NCBI RefSeq assembly: GCF_002240355.1
Contig: NZ_CP016353.1
Location: 2,840,501 to 2,904,500 of the forward strand
DNA: 64,000 nt
Direction of reading: 5' to 3'
DNA from: Prauserella marina
GTDB lineage: Bacteria > Actinomycetota > Actinomycetes > Mycobacteriales > Pseudonocardiaceae
A program made the position numbers and the translations under genes. The notes beneath the pieces are model-generated. The model made no database searches. It worked only from the letters and a program-made list of their open reading frames with translations, and was not told where the DNA came from. Positions 34,008 through 42,477 of this stretch are shown here, piece after piece; the stretch's first letter is position 1; every line of letters starts with the position of its first letter.

Positions 34008-34827
34008 ACATCCCGTCGCTCTCGCTCGCCCGGGCGAGGCGGCGGGCTTGCCCTTCGTGTATGTCGCTTACCCACTCCCAGCCGGGTTTGGCCGAGGGGC
34101 CGATGCGCGGGTCGTCGGGAAAACGGCCGTCTCGCAGGGCATGCAAGTACATTCGATCCCGGTCGATCCGTGCCCGTAGCTCGTCAGCCGTGCCGACGGA
34201 TCCGTGACCGGGCACGACGACGTCGGCCTCCGGTGCCGCGCTCTCAAGCAGCCGCAGACCGGCGAAGTAGTCCTCGACCGGGTCAGGAGTGTCGTCGAGC
34301 ATCGGAATGAAGACATCGGAAAGCATGTCCCCCGCGACGAGAACCCGGCGCTCCTCGATCACCAGCGCGGCATGGCCGGGGGCATGCGCCGGATGCTCGA
34401 CGATCCGGACTTCCGGGCCATCCCAAGGGATCTTCGTGGTTCCGGCAGGCAGACCGGTGACGAGACCGAACAGCTCCAGCGGTATCTCGCCCGCGATTTC
34501 CGGGGGCAGTCCCTCTGCGGTGCGGGCCTTCCAGTCCGAAGTGGACCGCAGGTCTCGCAGAAACGCGGCGCAACGGGCGGTGCCGTAACGCGGCGCGTCG
34601 CCGAGTTCGGGGTGCCAGAGCGCGTGATCCCAATCGGGATGCGTCGCGAACCCCGCCACGACGGGCTGGCCCCATTCGCGGAGGTCGTCCGCGAGACAGG
34701 CCATTTCGCCGCCCGTGATCCCCGGGTCGATGAGTAGTACGCCCGCATTACCTTGCACCACAACGGTGTTGTTCTGGAGTAACTGGCTCTGGTGGACCAG
34801 TACGCCCTGCGCGATCTGTGTCAGCAC
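34003..34827 (-). CDS. Metallo-beta-lactamase-fold hydrolase
   Basis: A 274-aa MBL-fold protein. The metal motif reads THPDWDHALW, that is HxDxDH, where the usual third residue is His. Later ligands are present in HAPGHAALVIEERRVLVAGD (His and Asp) and VVPGHGSVG (His). The altered second His may weaken one metal site or mark a subfamily. The function is some hydrolysis that cannot be specified; no evidence ties it to antibiotic resistance. It is the last of a leftward run of small enzyme genes; a gap of 30 bp separates it from the PPOX gene upstream. Confidence 0.85.
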   Translation of the reverse strand: MLTQIAQGVLVHQSQLLQNNTVVVQGNAGVLLIDPGITGGEMACLADDLREWGQPVVAGFATHPDWDHALWHPELGDAPRYGTARCAAFLRDLRSTSDWKARTAEGLPPEIAGEIPLELFGLVTGLPAGTTKIPWDGPEVRIVEHPAHAPGHAALVIEERRVLVAGDMLSDVFIPMLDDTPDPVEDYFAGLRLLESAAPEADVVVPGHGSVGTADELRARIDRDRMYLHALRDGRFPDDPRIGPSAKPGWEWVSDIHEGQARRLARASESDGMS

Positions 34828-34857
34828 GAGTGTTCCCTTCCTGGTTCGGTCGCGCCG

Positions 34858-35391
34858 TCAGTTCCACCGGTAGCGAGTCTGGGACGATTCGTTGCCGGTG
34901 GCGAAGGCGAATCCCTTGTCGGGCTGGACCCGGTAGAGCTGAACCTTCCCTGCCCGGACGGCGTCACCCAGCTGAAACCAGGTTCCGTCTTCGCGGGTGA
35001 GTTGCCAGCCGTAGGCCTGTTCGAACGCGGTCGCCGCGGTTTCCCTGGTGGCCTGCTCGGTGACCAGGCTCGCCGTACCCTCGATGACGTAGTCCGTGCC
35101 GGTCAGGGTCCCGGTTCCGGTCGTCAGCACGCAATGCGGGTTGGCGCCGAGGTTCTTGGCTTTCTGTTCGTTGTCGCCGGTGGTGAACCACATCGCGCCG
35201 AGCGCCCAGAACGCCAGCAACGGTGTCACGTGAGGGCGGCCGTCAGGGCGCACCGTGCACAGCTGGAATTTCTGGGTCTGGCGCAGCGCCGATTCCGTCG
35301 CTTCCCACGGTGTCGGACGGGCACCCGGTGAGGAGAAGGCACCGAGGCTGGTCCGCGGCGGGGCCGAGCTGTCGGCTTGACGGGTGGACAT
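34858..35391 (-). CDS. Pyridoxamine-phosphate-oxidase-fold flavin/F420 protein
   Basis: A 177-aa split-barrel protein of the PPOX superfamily. The core is FQLCTVRPDGRPHVTPLLAF and LGAMWFTTGDNEQKAKNLGA, with NPHCVLTTGTGT following. These are typical of actinobacterial FMN- or F420-binding members. The C-terminal end reads RVQPDKGFAFATG and TRYRW. Reaction unknown. It is preceded by GGAG 9 bases before the ATG and follows the beta-lactamase-like gene by 29 bp, probably in one leftward operon. Confidence 0.82.
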   Translation of the reverse strand: MSTRQADSSAPPRTSLGAFSSPGARPTPWEATESALRQTQKFQLCTVRPDGRPHVTPLLAFWALGAMWFTTGDNEQKAKNLGANPHCVLTTGTGTLTGTDYVIEGTASLVTEQATRETAATAFEQAYGWQLTREDGTWFQLGDAVRAGKVQLYRVQPDKGFAFATGNESSQTRYRWN

Positions 35392-35420
35392 GATGTTCTC
35401 CTTGCGGTCGAGGGAAAAGC

Positions 35421-36497
35421 TCAGCGGGCTCGGGCCAGATGGTCGGCCAGGATCGTGGTGACCGACTGCGCTGTGTCGAAGTTGGGGACGAGCCGGGTTT
35501 TCGTCAGCGCGAAGGCGATCCCTCGCGCGGGGTCGGCGTAGGCGTAGCTTCCGCCCCCGCCGGGCCAGCCGAACGCCACGGAGTTTTCCTCGGCTGGGGC
35601 ACCGATCCTGCCGACCGGGAAGCCAAGCGCCATCCTCGCCGGAGTGCCGAAAACCTGATCGACCCCCTCGAACGCGAGCGCGGACAGCTCCGTCGGCCTC
35701 GCGGAGTCCACAAGCGCGCCCCGCAGCAACGCGTCGTACATCGCGGCGAGGCCGTGCGCGGTGGCGGTCCCCACCGAGGGGATGTCGGCGCGCAGGATCT
35801 TCGCGTCGTTACCGAAATCGGCGCTCGGCCGGCTCTCCCACTGCGCGAGCACCGGAACCGAGGACCAGTCCCGCGCCTGCTGTTCAAGGCACGCCAACCC
35901 CGGCAGCGACTCCTCAGGAACGGCGAAGTAGAGCTGCCCCTCGATACCGAGCGGTGCGGTGATCCACTCACGCAGCAGTTCCCGCATGCGCCGCCCGGTC
36001 GCGCGGTGAGCCAGTTCGCCGACGAGATAGCCGAAGGTGTAGGCGTGATAACCCACGGCGGTGCCCGGCCGCCAGCGCGGCTTGGCGGCGGCCAGCGACT
36101 CACACACCCTCGGCCAGTCGGGCAGTTCGGCCGGGGTGATCTCGCGTGGCATGGCCGGAAGACCGGCCGTGTGGGTCAGCACGTGCCGCAGTGTGGTCGC
36201 GGCCTTGCCGTGCACGCCGAATTCGGGCCACAGGCCGGTGATCGGGCTGTCGTAATCGAGGAAACCACGCGCGACGAGCACGTGTGCGAGCGTGGCCGCC
36301 ACGTTCTTGCCCGTGGAGAAACTGAACACCGGTGTGCCGGAGGTGATCGGCCGCCCGGTGGCTGGGTCGGCCGTGCCTGCCACCGCGTCGACGATCAGCG
36401 CGCCATTCCGGTAGACGGCGACCTGCACACCGGCCTCCGCGCCGGTGTCGACCAGCGTGTCGATGTGCCGCTGAATCCGTTCCTGGATGCCGGTCAT
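35421..36497 (-). CDS. Beta-lactamase-family serine hydrolase (EstB-like)
   Basis: A 358-aa class C beta-lactamase-fold hydrolase. The nucleophile Ser and base Lys are in FSFSTGKNVAATL (STGK), the Tyr of motif 2 is in VGYHAYTFGYLVGEL, and motif 3 is in FGWPGGGGSYAYA. LTHTAGLPAMP is also characteristic. Proteins with YxA rather than YxN are usually esterases or peptidases rather than antibiotic-degrading enzymes. No signal peptide, so it is cytoplasmic. It lies in a leftward run of unrelated enzyme genes with short gaps; the substrate is unknown. Confidence 0.88.
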   Translation of the reverse strand: MTGIQERIQRHIDTLVDTGAEAGVQVAVYRNGALIVDAVAGTADPATGRPITSGTPVFSFSTGKNVAATLAHVLVARGFLDYDSPITGLWPEFGVHGKAATTLRHVLTHTAGLPAMPREITPAELPDWPRVCESLAAAKPRWRPGTAVGYHAYTFGYLVGELAHRATGRRMRELLREWITAPLGIEGQLYFAVPEESLPGLACLEQQARDWSSVPVLAQWESRPSADFGNDAKILRADIPSVGTATAHGLAAMYDALLRGALVDSARPTELSALAFEGVDQVFGTPARMALGFPVGRIGAPAEENSVAFGWPGGGGSYAYADPARGIAFALTKTRLVPNFDTAQSVTTILADHLARAR

Positions 36498-36528
36498 CGG
36501 AACCCCTCGGCAGGTCCCGGAAACGCGT

Positions 36529-37116
36529 TCACCGTCTCGTCTCGTATCTGGTCAGGATCACCCCGCCGGGAAAGGTGCGCGTCTCCACCAGGTTCAGGTT
36601 CACCCAGCCGTCCAGCGTGGTGAAGAACGGCGTACCGCCGCCAACCAGGACCGGGTAGGTGGCCAGCGCGTATTCGTCGATCAACCCGGCCCGCATGGCC
36701 GCACCGGCGAGCGTGGCGCCGCCGACCTCCATCGGGGCGCCGTCGGCGGCCTTGAGCCGGGTGATCTCGGCGACCGGGTCGCCGGTGACGAGGCGGGTGT
36801 TCCAGTCGACCTTGTCGATCGTCGAGGAGAACACCACCTTCGGTGTGTCCCGCCAGTTCCTGGCGAACGCGATCTCGGCCTGGTTGGCGCCCGGCTGCTG
36901 GTCCCCGGTCGGCCAGTAGGCGCTCATCGTCTCCCACAGCTTGCGCCCGTACAGCGAAAGCCCGCACGCCAGCTCCTGGTCCAGCCACCACTGGAACAAC
37001 TCGTCACTCGGCCCGCCCCAGCCGATGGCCGCATCGCCGGAGGTGTGCGAGGGGTCGTTGGGCGCGGCGATATAGCCGTCCAGTGTCACGTTCATGCCGT
37101 AGCGCAGTTTCCGCAT
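36529..37116 (-). CDS. Dihydrofolate-reductase-like (RibD C-terminal) protein
   Basis: A 195-aa RibD_C/DHFR-fold protein. It starts RKLRYGMNVTLDGYIAAPN, has SLYGRKLWETMSAYWP, KVVFSSTIDKVDWNT, and the NADPH-binding glycines in MEVGGATLAGAAMRAGLIDE. It ends with a typical TYPVLVGGGTPFF strand. Such stand-alone proteins are common in actinomycetes and are NAD(P)H reductases of unknown substrate. True DHFR (folA) is shorter and differs in its folate pocket, so I do not call it folA. Confidence 0.87.
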   Translation of the reverse strand: MRKLRYGMNVTLDGYIAAPNDPSHTSGDAAIGWGGPSDELFQWWLDQELACGLSLYGRKLWETMSAYWPTGDQQPGANQAEIAFARNWRDTPKVVFSSTIDKVDWNTRLVTGDPVAEITRLKAADGAPMEVGGATLAGAAMRAGLIDEYALATYPVLVGGGTPFFTTLDGWVNLNLVETRTFPGGVILTRYETRR

Positions 37117-37247
37117 GGCGCCAGCCCTCCTGTGAGTGGGTCTCCATGGATGGACCGGCGCGGTGCGGGAAACTCATCGGTGCGCGGCGGCCCTCCGGAG
37201 ATGACGATTCTCATCGCGTTGTCCCCGGCGTGCCACCCGTGCGCTCG

Positions 37248-38072
37248 TCATCGTGCGGTCGAGCGGCTCAGCGGTGCCCACTCGTCGAGTTCGGCTCGCC
37301 GCGCGTCGAGTGCGGCTCCGATGTGCTCGATCGCGTCGGCACCGAGGGCGAGCCGTCGCGGAGGAGACGGCTCGCCGAGGGCGTGAAGGATCGCGGCGGC
37401 GGCCTTGGCCGGGTCTCCTGGCTGGGAGCCATTCATTCCCGCGACGGCGGCGCGTTGCGGCCCGACGGTGTCCGCGTAGTGGCTGCTGTCCGGCGAGACC
37501 TGCGAGCGCGCCGCGCCGAAGCTGGTCGCGAACGCGCCGGGTTCCACGATCAGGACACCGATCCCGTGCGGTTCGACCTCGGCGGCCAGCGCGTCGGACA
37601 GTCCTTCGAGGGCGAACTTCGCCGCACAGTAGGCGCCGAAGCCGGGCATCGACACCTGCCCGCCCATGGAGGACATCTGCACGATGCTTCCGCGACGCCG
37701 TTCCCGCATTCCGGGCAGCACCGCGCGCACGAGTGAGACGGTGCTGAAGAACATGACGTCCATCAGCTGACGCAGCGCGTGGTCCTCAAGCTCTTCGACG
37801 GCGCCGACCGACGCGAACCCGGCGTTGTTGACCAGAACGTCGATTCCACCGAAACGCCGGTGCGCGGCGGCGATCGCCGGGTCGATCTGCTCCGGTTCGG
37901 TGACGTCGAGGCCCAGTGCGAGCGCGCGGTCCGGTGCCTGAGCGACCAGTGGCTCAAGCGTCTCCGGCTGTCGGGCGGTGGCCACGACGTTGTCGCCCTC
38001 GGACAGTGCCGCCAGGCAGAGAGCCCGTCCGAAGCCTGAGGAACTTCCCGTGATGAACCAGGTCCGTGTCAT
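37248..38072 (-). CDS. SDR-family oxidoreductase
   Basis: A 274-aa short-chain dehydrogenase of the classical type. The cofactor loop is FITGSSSGFGRALCLAAL, followed by ATARQPETL, whose Arg suggests NADP(H). NNAG and the catalytic residues in VQMSSMGGQVSMPGFGAYCAAK are present. The C terminus is extended (AAAILHALGEPSPPRRLALG). It is divergent from the LysR gene at 38153 with 80 bp between them and is that regulator's likely target. The ATG at 38072 is where homology begins; an upstream in-frame ATG at 38132 would lie inside the shared promoter. Confidence 0.9.
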   Translation of the reverse strand: MTRTWFITGSSSGFGRALCLAALSEGDNVVATARQPETLEPLVAQAPDRALALGLDVTEPEQIDPAIAAAHRRFGGIDVLVNNAGFASVGAVEELEDHALRQLMDVMFFSTVSLVRAVLPGMRERRRGSIVQMSSMGGQVSMPGFGAYCAAKFALEGLSDALAAEVEPHGIGVLIVEPGAFATSFGAARSQVSPDSSHYADTVGPQRAAVAGMNGSQPGDPAKAAAAILHALGEPSPPRRLALGADAIEHIGAALDARRAELDEWAPLSRSTAR

Positions 38073-38126
38073 GAGCACGACGCTAGATCGGCGGGCGGAG
38101 CGAGCGGAAACAGTAAAGCCGGGGTG

Positions 38127-38149
38127 GGCCACAGCGCTAGACTGTGGCC
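38127..38149. promoter_or_regulatory. LysR-type inverted repeat operator candidate
   Basis: GGCCACAG (38127-38134) and CTGTGGCC (38142-38149) are perfect 8-bp arms 7 bases apart. They end three bases before the LysR start codon and about 55 bp before the divergent SDR start. The position fits autorepression of the regulator together with control of the SDR gene. Confidence 0.6.
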
Positions 38150-38152
38150 ACC

Positions 38153-39064
38153 ATGTCCGAGTTGCCCGACCTCCGCGTGCTGCGGTCCTTCGTCGTCATC
38201 GCCGAGGAGCGCAGCATCACCCGCGCCGCGGCACGACTGCACATTTCCCAGCAATCACTGTCGACGCAGATGCGCATTCTCGAAGCACGGGTCGGAGCGG
38301 CGTTGCTGGAGCGCTCCAGCCGGGGCGTCACGCTGACCGCGGTCGGCGAGGTCCTTCTCCGGGAAGCCGTACCGCTGCTGGGCTCGGCGCGGCGGGCGAT
38401 GGACACGGTCGTCAGAAGCGCGCGCGGCGACAACCTGGAATTGCGCGTCGGGTTCCTTTCCTCGCTGGCCAACGAAGTCATGCCACCGGTCGTCAACGTG
38501 TTCGCGCAACGGCATCCGGCCGTCGAGCTGAATACCGAGGATCTTCCCATCGCCGAACTGGTCGCCGGGGTGCGTGGCGGCACCCTCGACGCGGCGATCA
38601 CCCGGCCACCTCTCGTCGAGGACCTGAACAGCGACCTGCTCGGCTCCGAAGGCGTGGTGATCGCGCTGCCCGACGGTCACCGCCTGGCGAACAACCAGAC
38701 ACTGCGGCTGGCCGATCTGGCCAACGAACGATGGGTGATGACACCACGTACGTCATGGCCGCCGTGGCATCGCCAGTACGACGCCGATTTCGCCGCGGCC
38801 GGGTACCGCCCGCACATCGACCGGCGCGGCACCACCCCGCAAGGCTTACTGGCCCTGGTCGCCGCCGGAGTCGGCATCACCCGGCTGGCCGCCTCGGCCC
38901 AGACCCTGCGCACCGGTGGCGTGCGCTTCGTTCCCCTCGAAGGTGAACGCGCGGCCATCGTCCTGCTCACCCGGCCCGGCCCGGCCAGCCCGGCGCTCGG
39001 ACCATTCCGCGCCGCCGTGCTCGACGCGCTCACTCAGTCACTCGCCGGTTTCGCGCTCGCGTAG
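38153..39064 (+). CDS. LysR-family transcriptional regulator
   Basis: A 303-aa LysR regulator. The winged helix-turn-helix is at residues 5-62 (RSITRAAARLHISQQSLSTQ then MRILEARVGAALLERSSRGV). The two-lobed effector domain follows (VGFLSSLANEVMPPVVNVF, GTLDAAITRPPL). It faces the SDR gene and has a clean inverted repeat just upstream. It converges on the betaine cluster, so it could also act there, but the divergent SDR is the simpler target. ATG 38153 was chosen because the fold begins at ELPDLRVLRSF. Confidence 0.92.
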   Translation: MSELPDLRVLRSFVVIAEERSITRAAARLHISQQSLSTQMRILEARVGAALLERSSRGVTLTAVGEVLLREAVPLLGSARRAMDTVVRSARGDNLELRVGFLSSLANEVMPPVVNVFAQRHPAVELNTEDLPIAELVAGVRGGTLDAAITRPPLVEDLNSDLLGSEGVVIALPDGHRLANNQTLRLADLANERWVMTPRTSWPPWHRQYDADFAAAGYRPHIDRRGTTPQGLLALVAAGVGITRLAASAQTLRTGGVRFVPLEGERAAIVLLTRPGPASPALGPFRAAVLDALTQSLAGFALA

Positions 39065-39075
39065 CCGCTTTGTCG

Positions 39076-39110
39076 TGTCGGCAGGGCCGACAGAATGGGA
39101 AATCCCCATT
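39076..39110. terminator. Two adjacent hairpins between convergent genes
   Basis: TGTCGGC/GCCGACA (39076-39082, 39086-39092) and AATGGG/CCCATT (39094-39099, 39105-39110) lie one after the other in the 120-bp space between LysR and the betaine cluster end. They probably stop transcription from both sides. Confidence 0.5.
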
Positions 39111-39184
39111 AGTTCCGCTTGGATGTTACTCACCACCGACCTGATCGCCGTGTTCTATGCAAGAGAGCCGGAGTGACCTCGTGA

Positions 39185-40288
39185 TCAGAAGGACATCTCG
39201 GGAACACCGAACAGGGTCTCGTCGGGCACGATGCCGAGGCCCGGCCCCTGGGGTCGCTTGATGTAGCCACCCTCGGCGCGGACGCCGTTCTCCTGGTCGT
39301 AGTGGCCTTCGATGTAGTCGGCCGCCAGCCAGACGCCCTCCATCAGCTCCGGTGCGACCGTCGCGCCGACGTGGGTACAGGCGGCGGCGATGATGTCGCC
39401 GCCCCAGGAATCGTCGCAGGTGTGCGGCAGGTTCCTCGCCGCACACAGATCGCGGAACGCTCGCATCGGATGCAGACCGCCGATACGGGTGACCTTCATG
39501 CCGAACCCGTCGACCAACCCGCTACCGGCGGTGGTGAGTGCGGTGTTCAGACTCGTGCCGTTCTCGTCCAAATACAAAGCATGGTTGATCCGCGGACGGA
39601 TCGCGCGCAACTCTTCGACGGTGCCGCAAGGTTGTTCCAAGACGAAAGGGATGTCCCGGCATTCCCCGCTGAGTCGCAGGGCGTCGCGCGTGGTCAGGCC
39701 GCGGTTGCCATCCACGGCCAGCCGCATCCCCGACCCCCGGATGACCTCCCAGACCTTGCGGACGGTTTCGATGTCTTCCTCGACCGCCCGACCGCCGATC
39801 TCGACCTGCAGCCTTGGATATCCTTCCGCTCGCTTCCTCGCCGCCAGACGCGCGGTGTCGTCCGGAGAGCCGACGCCGGTGGAGTAGTAGGACGGCACCC
39901 GATCGGTCAGCGCGCCACCAAGAAGCTCGGACACGCTGACGCCGAGATGCTTGCCCAGCAGGTCGTGGGCGGCGATGTCGACGGCGGCCTTCGCATAGTG
40001 GTGACCGTCGAGCAGCCCGGCCATACGCCGGTGCAACGGCACCGGCCAGACCTCGGCACCGAGCAGACCGGGGGCCATTTCACCGAGCGCGGCCACGGCA
40101 CCCGCGGCATGAGCCTCGGCGTAGGTGGGGCCGATCGGGCACGTCTCGCCCCAGCCGACCAGCCCGTTGTCGGCCACCAGCTTGAGCAGCGTCGTGGACA
40201 GAAGCCGGACCTCCGCGTTGGCGAGCGTGAAGGGTCCGCCGAGGACCGGCAGGTCGTGCCGGTAGAGGTGGATTTCGGCGATTCTCAT
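39185..40288 (-). CDS. hpbD: HpbD-like betaine epimerase homologue (enolase superfamily)
   Basis: A 367-aa enolase-superfamily protein that aligns from end to end, as I recall the family, with hydroxyproline betaine 2-epimerase HpbD. MRIAEI at the start, [17 protein letters not shown] and [11 protein letters not shown] are shared. The metal ligands Asp193 (AVDGN), Glu218 (VLEQP) and Asp241 (YLDENG) are present, and the base Lys265 is kept in GMKVTRIGG. The second base, Lys163 in the K-x-K strand, is replaced by Glu (LQVEIGG; codon GAG at 39800-39802). Two-base epimerisation may therefore be changed or lost. Last gene of the betaine cluster; starts 20 bp after the reductase gene ends. Confidence 0.82.
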   Translation of the reverse strand: MRIAEIHLYRHDLPVLGGPFTLANAEVRLLSTTLLKLVADNGLVGWGETCPIGPTYAEAHAAGAVAALGEMAPGLLGAEVWPVPLHRRMAGLLDGHHYAKAAVDIAAHDLLGKHLGVSVSELLGGALTDRVPSYYSTGVGSPDDTARLAARKRAEGYPRLQVEIGGRAVEEDIETVRKVWEVIRGSGMRLAVDGNRGLTTRDALRLSGECRDIPFVLEQPCGTVEELRAIRPRINHALYLDENGTSLNTALTTAGSGLVDGFGMKVTRIGGLHPMRAFRDLCAARNLPHTCDDSWGGDIIAAACTHVGATVAPELMEGVWLAADYIEGHYDQENGVRAEGGYIKRPQGPGLGIVPDETLFGVPEMSF

Positions 40289-40308
40289 GGATCCGGATCC
40301 CGTCGTGG

Positions 40309-41244
40309 TCAGAGGTCGAGTCGCAGCAGCGGACAACCGGGCGCGGCGCGGGAGACACAGATCATCATGCAGTCCTGGGCTTGTTGTTCCGGCCCGGTCA
40401 GCACGGAGTCGCGGTGCTCTGCCGTACCGTCGAGCAGTGCCGTCTCGCACGAGCCGCAGGTGCCCTCCCTGCACGACCAGTCCACAATGACGCCAGCCTC
40501 TTCGGCGACGGTCAGGATGCTGCGATCCGGAGGCACGGTCGCGGTGATTCCACTGGCATGGAACTCGACCTGGAAGGACTGGCCGATCGCCGGTTCCGTG
40601 CTTCGTGGGGTGAAGCGTTCCGTGCGCAGGCTTCCTGCGGGCCAGTCGTGCATCCGGTCGGCGATGGCATCGAGCAACGGCTCCGGACCGCACGCGTAGA
40701 CGAGCGTTTTCTCGTCAGGTGATCCGAGCGCACCGGCGAGGTCGGGCAGGCCGAGTTCGTCCTCGGGTGTGATGGTGACGCGGTCCCCGTATCGGGAGAG
40801 CTGGTTCGTGAACGCCATCGAGCGGCGGCCACGCCCGCCGTAGAGCAGCGTCCATTGTGCACCGGCCCGCTCGGCGTGGCCGATCATGGGCAGGATCGGC
40901 GTGATCCCGATGCCACCCGCGATGAAGATGTAGCGAGCTGACTCCCGCAACTCGAAGTGGTTGCGTGGTTCGCTCGCTTCGACGATGTCACCGGCGTGCA
41001 GTTTGTCGAACACGTGCTCGGATCCGCCGCGACCGCGTGGTTCGCGCAGGATCCCGAGTCGCCAGCGGTCGCGGTCGCCGGGGTCGGAGCACAACGAGTA
41101 CTGGCGGACCAGGCCGTCATCGAGGAACAGGTCGATGTGCGCGCCGGGCGTCCAGTCCGGCAGTTCGCGGTTGTCGACGGGAGTCAGGACAAGAGAGATC
41201 ACGCCATCGGCTTCGTCGCGGCGCTCGGCGATGATCAGGTGCAT
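40309..41244 (-). CDS. Oxygenase reductase, FNR plus 2Fe-2S domain
   Basis: A 311-aa phthalate-dioxygenase-reductase-type protein. Residues 1-100 are the flavin domain ([20 protein letters not shown]), 105-220 the NAD domain ([17 protein letters not shown] and [14 protein letters not shown]), and 225-311 a plant-type ferredoxin. The ferredoxin cysteines are in [17 protein letters not shown] and MMICVSRA. It carries electrons from NAD(P)H to the Rieske oxygenase encoded at 43920, three genes upstream in the same operon. The ATG at 41244 follows GGAG. Order and length match the reductases of glycine betaine, carnitine and proline betaine demethylases. Confidence 0.9.
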   Translation of the reverse strand: MHLIIAERRDEADGVISLVLTPVDNRELPDWTPGAHIDLFLDDGLVRQYSLCSDPGDRDRWRLGILREPRGRGGSEHVFDKLHAGDIVEASEPRNHFELRESARYIFIAGGIGITPILPMIGHAERAGAQWTLLYGGRGRRSMAFTNQLSRYGDRVTITPEDELGLPDLAGALGSPDEKTLVYACGPEPLLDAIADRMHDWPAGSLRTERFTPRSTEPAIGQSFQVEFHASGITATVPPDRSILTVAEEAGVIVDWSCREGTCGSCETALLDGTAEHRDSVLTGPEQQAQDCMMICVSRAAPGCPLLRLDL

Positions 41245-41258
41245 GGTGGTCTCCGTTC

Positions 41259-42458
41259 TCAGCGCATCTGCCCCGCGCCCGCGTAGGGATGAGGGCTGGT
41301 GAGCAAGTCGCCTTCGGCGAACCGGGAGAGCCGGAAATCTCCTGCGGGAATGTCGTTGTCCGAACTCTTGCCCTCCAGCACCAGGTCGGCGACGAGGGTG
41401 CCGACGGCAGGAGAGATCTTGAATCCGTGGCCGGAGAATCCGGCCGCGACGACGAGACCTTCGATCGGCGTTTCGGAAATCACCGGGTTGAAGTCCGGCG
41501 TGACGTCGTAGCAGCCCGCGTAGGTTGCGGCGATGGCAGGCGCGGGCAGGCCCGGCAACCGGCCGCCGACCCGCTCGGCGGTGCGCTCGATGTGTGCCGG
41601 ATCCGCGTGATCGGAGTAGTCGTCCGGGTCGGCGGGTTCGAGCGTCGAGAGGTCGGAGTTGCCGACAAGCAACCGGTTGGTGCCCTCGGGCCGGATGTAT
41701 TGCAGCGAAACCAGATCCGAGAACACCGGGACCGGGCCGATCGGGCCGCCTGGGTCGATGAGGACGATCTGCTCGCGGTGCGCGGTGAGCGGCAGTTCGA
41801 TCCCCAGTGAAGCGAGCAGCGCGGCCGACCACGGCCCGGCGGCCAGCACCACCGTGCGCGTGGCGATGGTGCTCCCTTCGGTGAGTTCGACGCCGGTGAC
41901 CCGCCCGCCCTCGGTGCGCACGGACTTCGCCGTGGTGGCCTGGTGGAGAGTGGCTCCGGCGCGGCGGGCGGCACCGGCGAAGGCCTGCGCGGTCTGATAG
42001 GCGTCGCCGTATCCGCCGCGCGGTTCCCACGCGAAGGCCGCGAACGGAGCGAGGTCGGCGGTCGGCCACAGCTCGGCGACGTCGTCGTGGCCGACGTTTT
42101 CGGTGCGCACGCCGACGGCGCGCTGACCGGCCATCGACGCGTGCAGGGCGGCGACGTTGTTCTCGGCGACCCCGACGACGTATCCGGTCTGGTGGAATCC
42201 GACGCCGGTGCCGAGGATGTCCTCGGCGTTCTCGAACACCTCAAGGCTTCGCGCCGCCATCGCGGCGAGCGAGGAGACGCCGTAGTGACAGCGCACCACG
42301 CCGGAGGACTTGCCGGTGCCGCCGGAACCGACGGTGTGGCGCTCGACGATGGCCACGTCGGTCACGCCGCGCCGGGTCAGCGCCCACGCGGCGGCGCAGC
42401 CTTCGAGCCCGCCGCCGATGACGACGACCTCGGCGGAGTTCGGGTGTGCGTGGTTCAT
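41259..42458 (-). CDS. FAD-dependent amine oxidoreductase (DAO family)
   Basis: A 399-aa DAO-family flavoprotein. The FAD loop is VVVIGGGLEGCAAAWALTRR, then GSGGTGKSSGVVRCHY, and the C-terminal FAD contact is GLVVAAGFSGHGFKISPAVG. It looks like sarcosine oxidase beta and D-amino acid dehydrogenase relatives. In a betaine pathway it could demethylate an N-methylproline or oxidise the D-proline product; sequence alone does not decide. It is tightly spaced with the aldehyde dehydrogenase gene (19 bp) and the reductase gene (14 bp). Confidence 0.87.
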   Translation of the reverse strand: MNHAHPNSAEVVVIGGGLEGCAAAWALTRRGVTDVAIVERHTVGSGGTGKSSGVVRCHYGVSSLAAMAARSLEVFENAEDILGTGVGFHQTGYVVGVAENNVAALHASMAGQRAVGVRTENVGHDDVAELWPTADLAPFAAFAWEPRGGYGDAYQTAQAFAGAARRAGATLHQATTAKSVRTEGGRVTGVELTEGSTIATRTVVLAAGPWSAALLASLGIELPLTAHREQIVLIDPGGPIGPVPVFSDLVSLQYIRPEGTNRLLVGNSDLSTLEPADPDDYSDHADPAHIERTAERVGGRLPGLPAPAIAATYAGCYDVTPDFNPVISETPIEGLVVAAGFSGHGFKISPAVGTLVADLVLEGKSSDNDIPAGDFRLSRFAEGDLLTSPHPYAGAGQMR

Positions 42459-42477
42459 ACGGTCTCCTCCGGCGGTG

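Noticed and set aside
34003-36497. Antibiotic resistance from the MBL-fold and beta-lactamase-like genes
   Set aside because: Neither has a signal peptide; the motifs fit general hydrolases and EstB-like esterases, not antibiotic-degrading enzymes.
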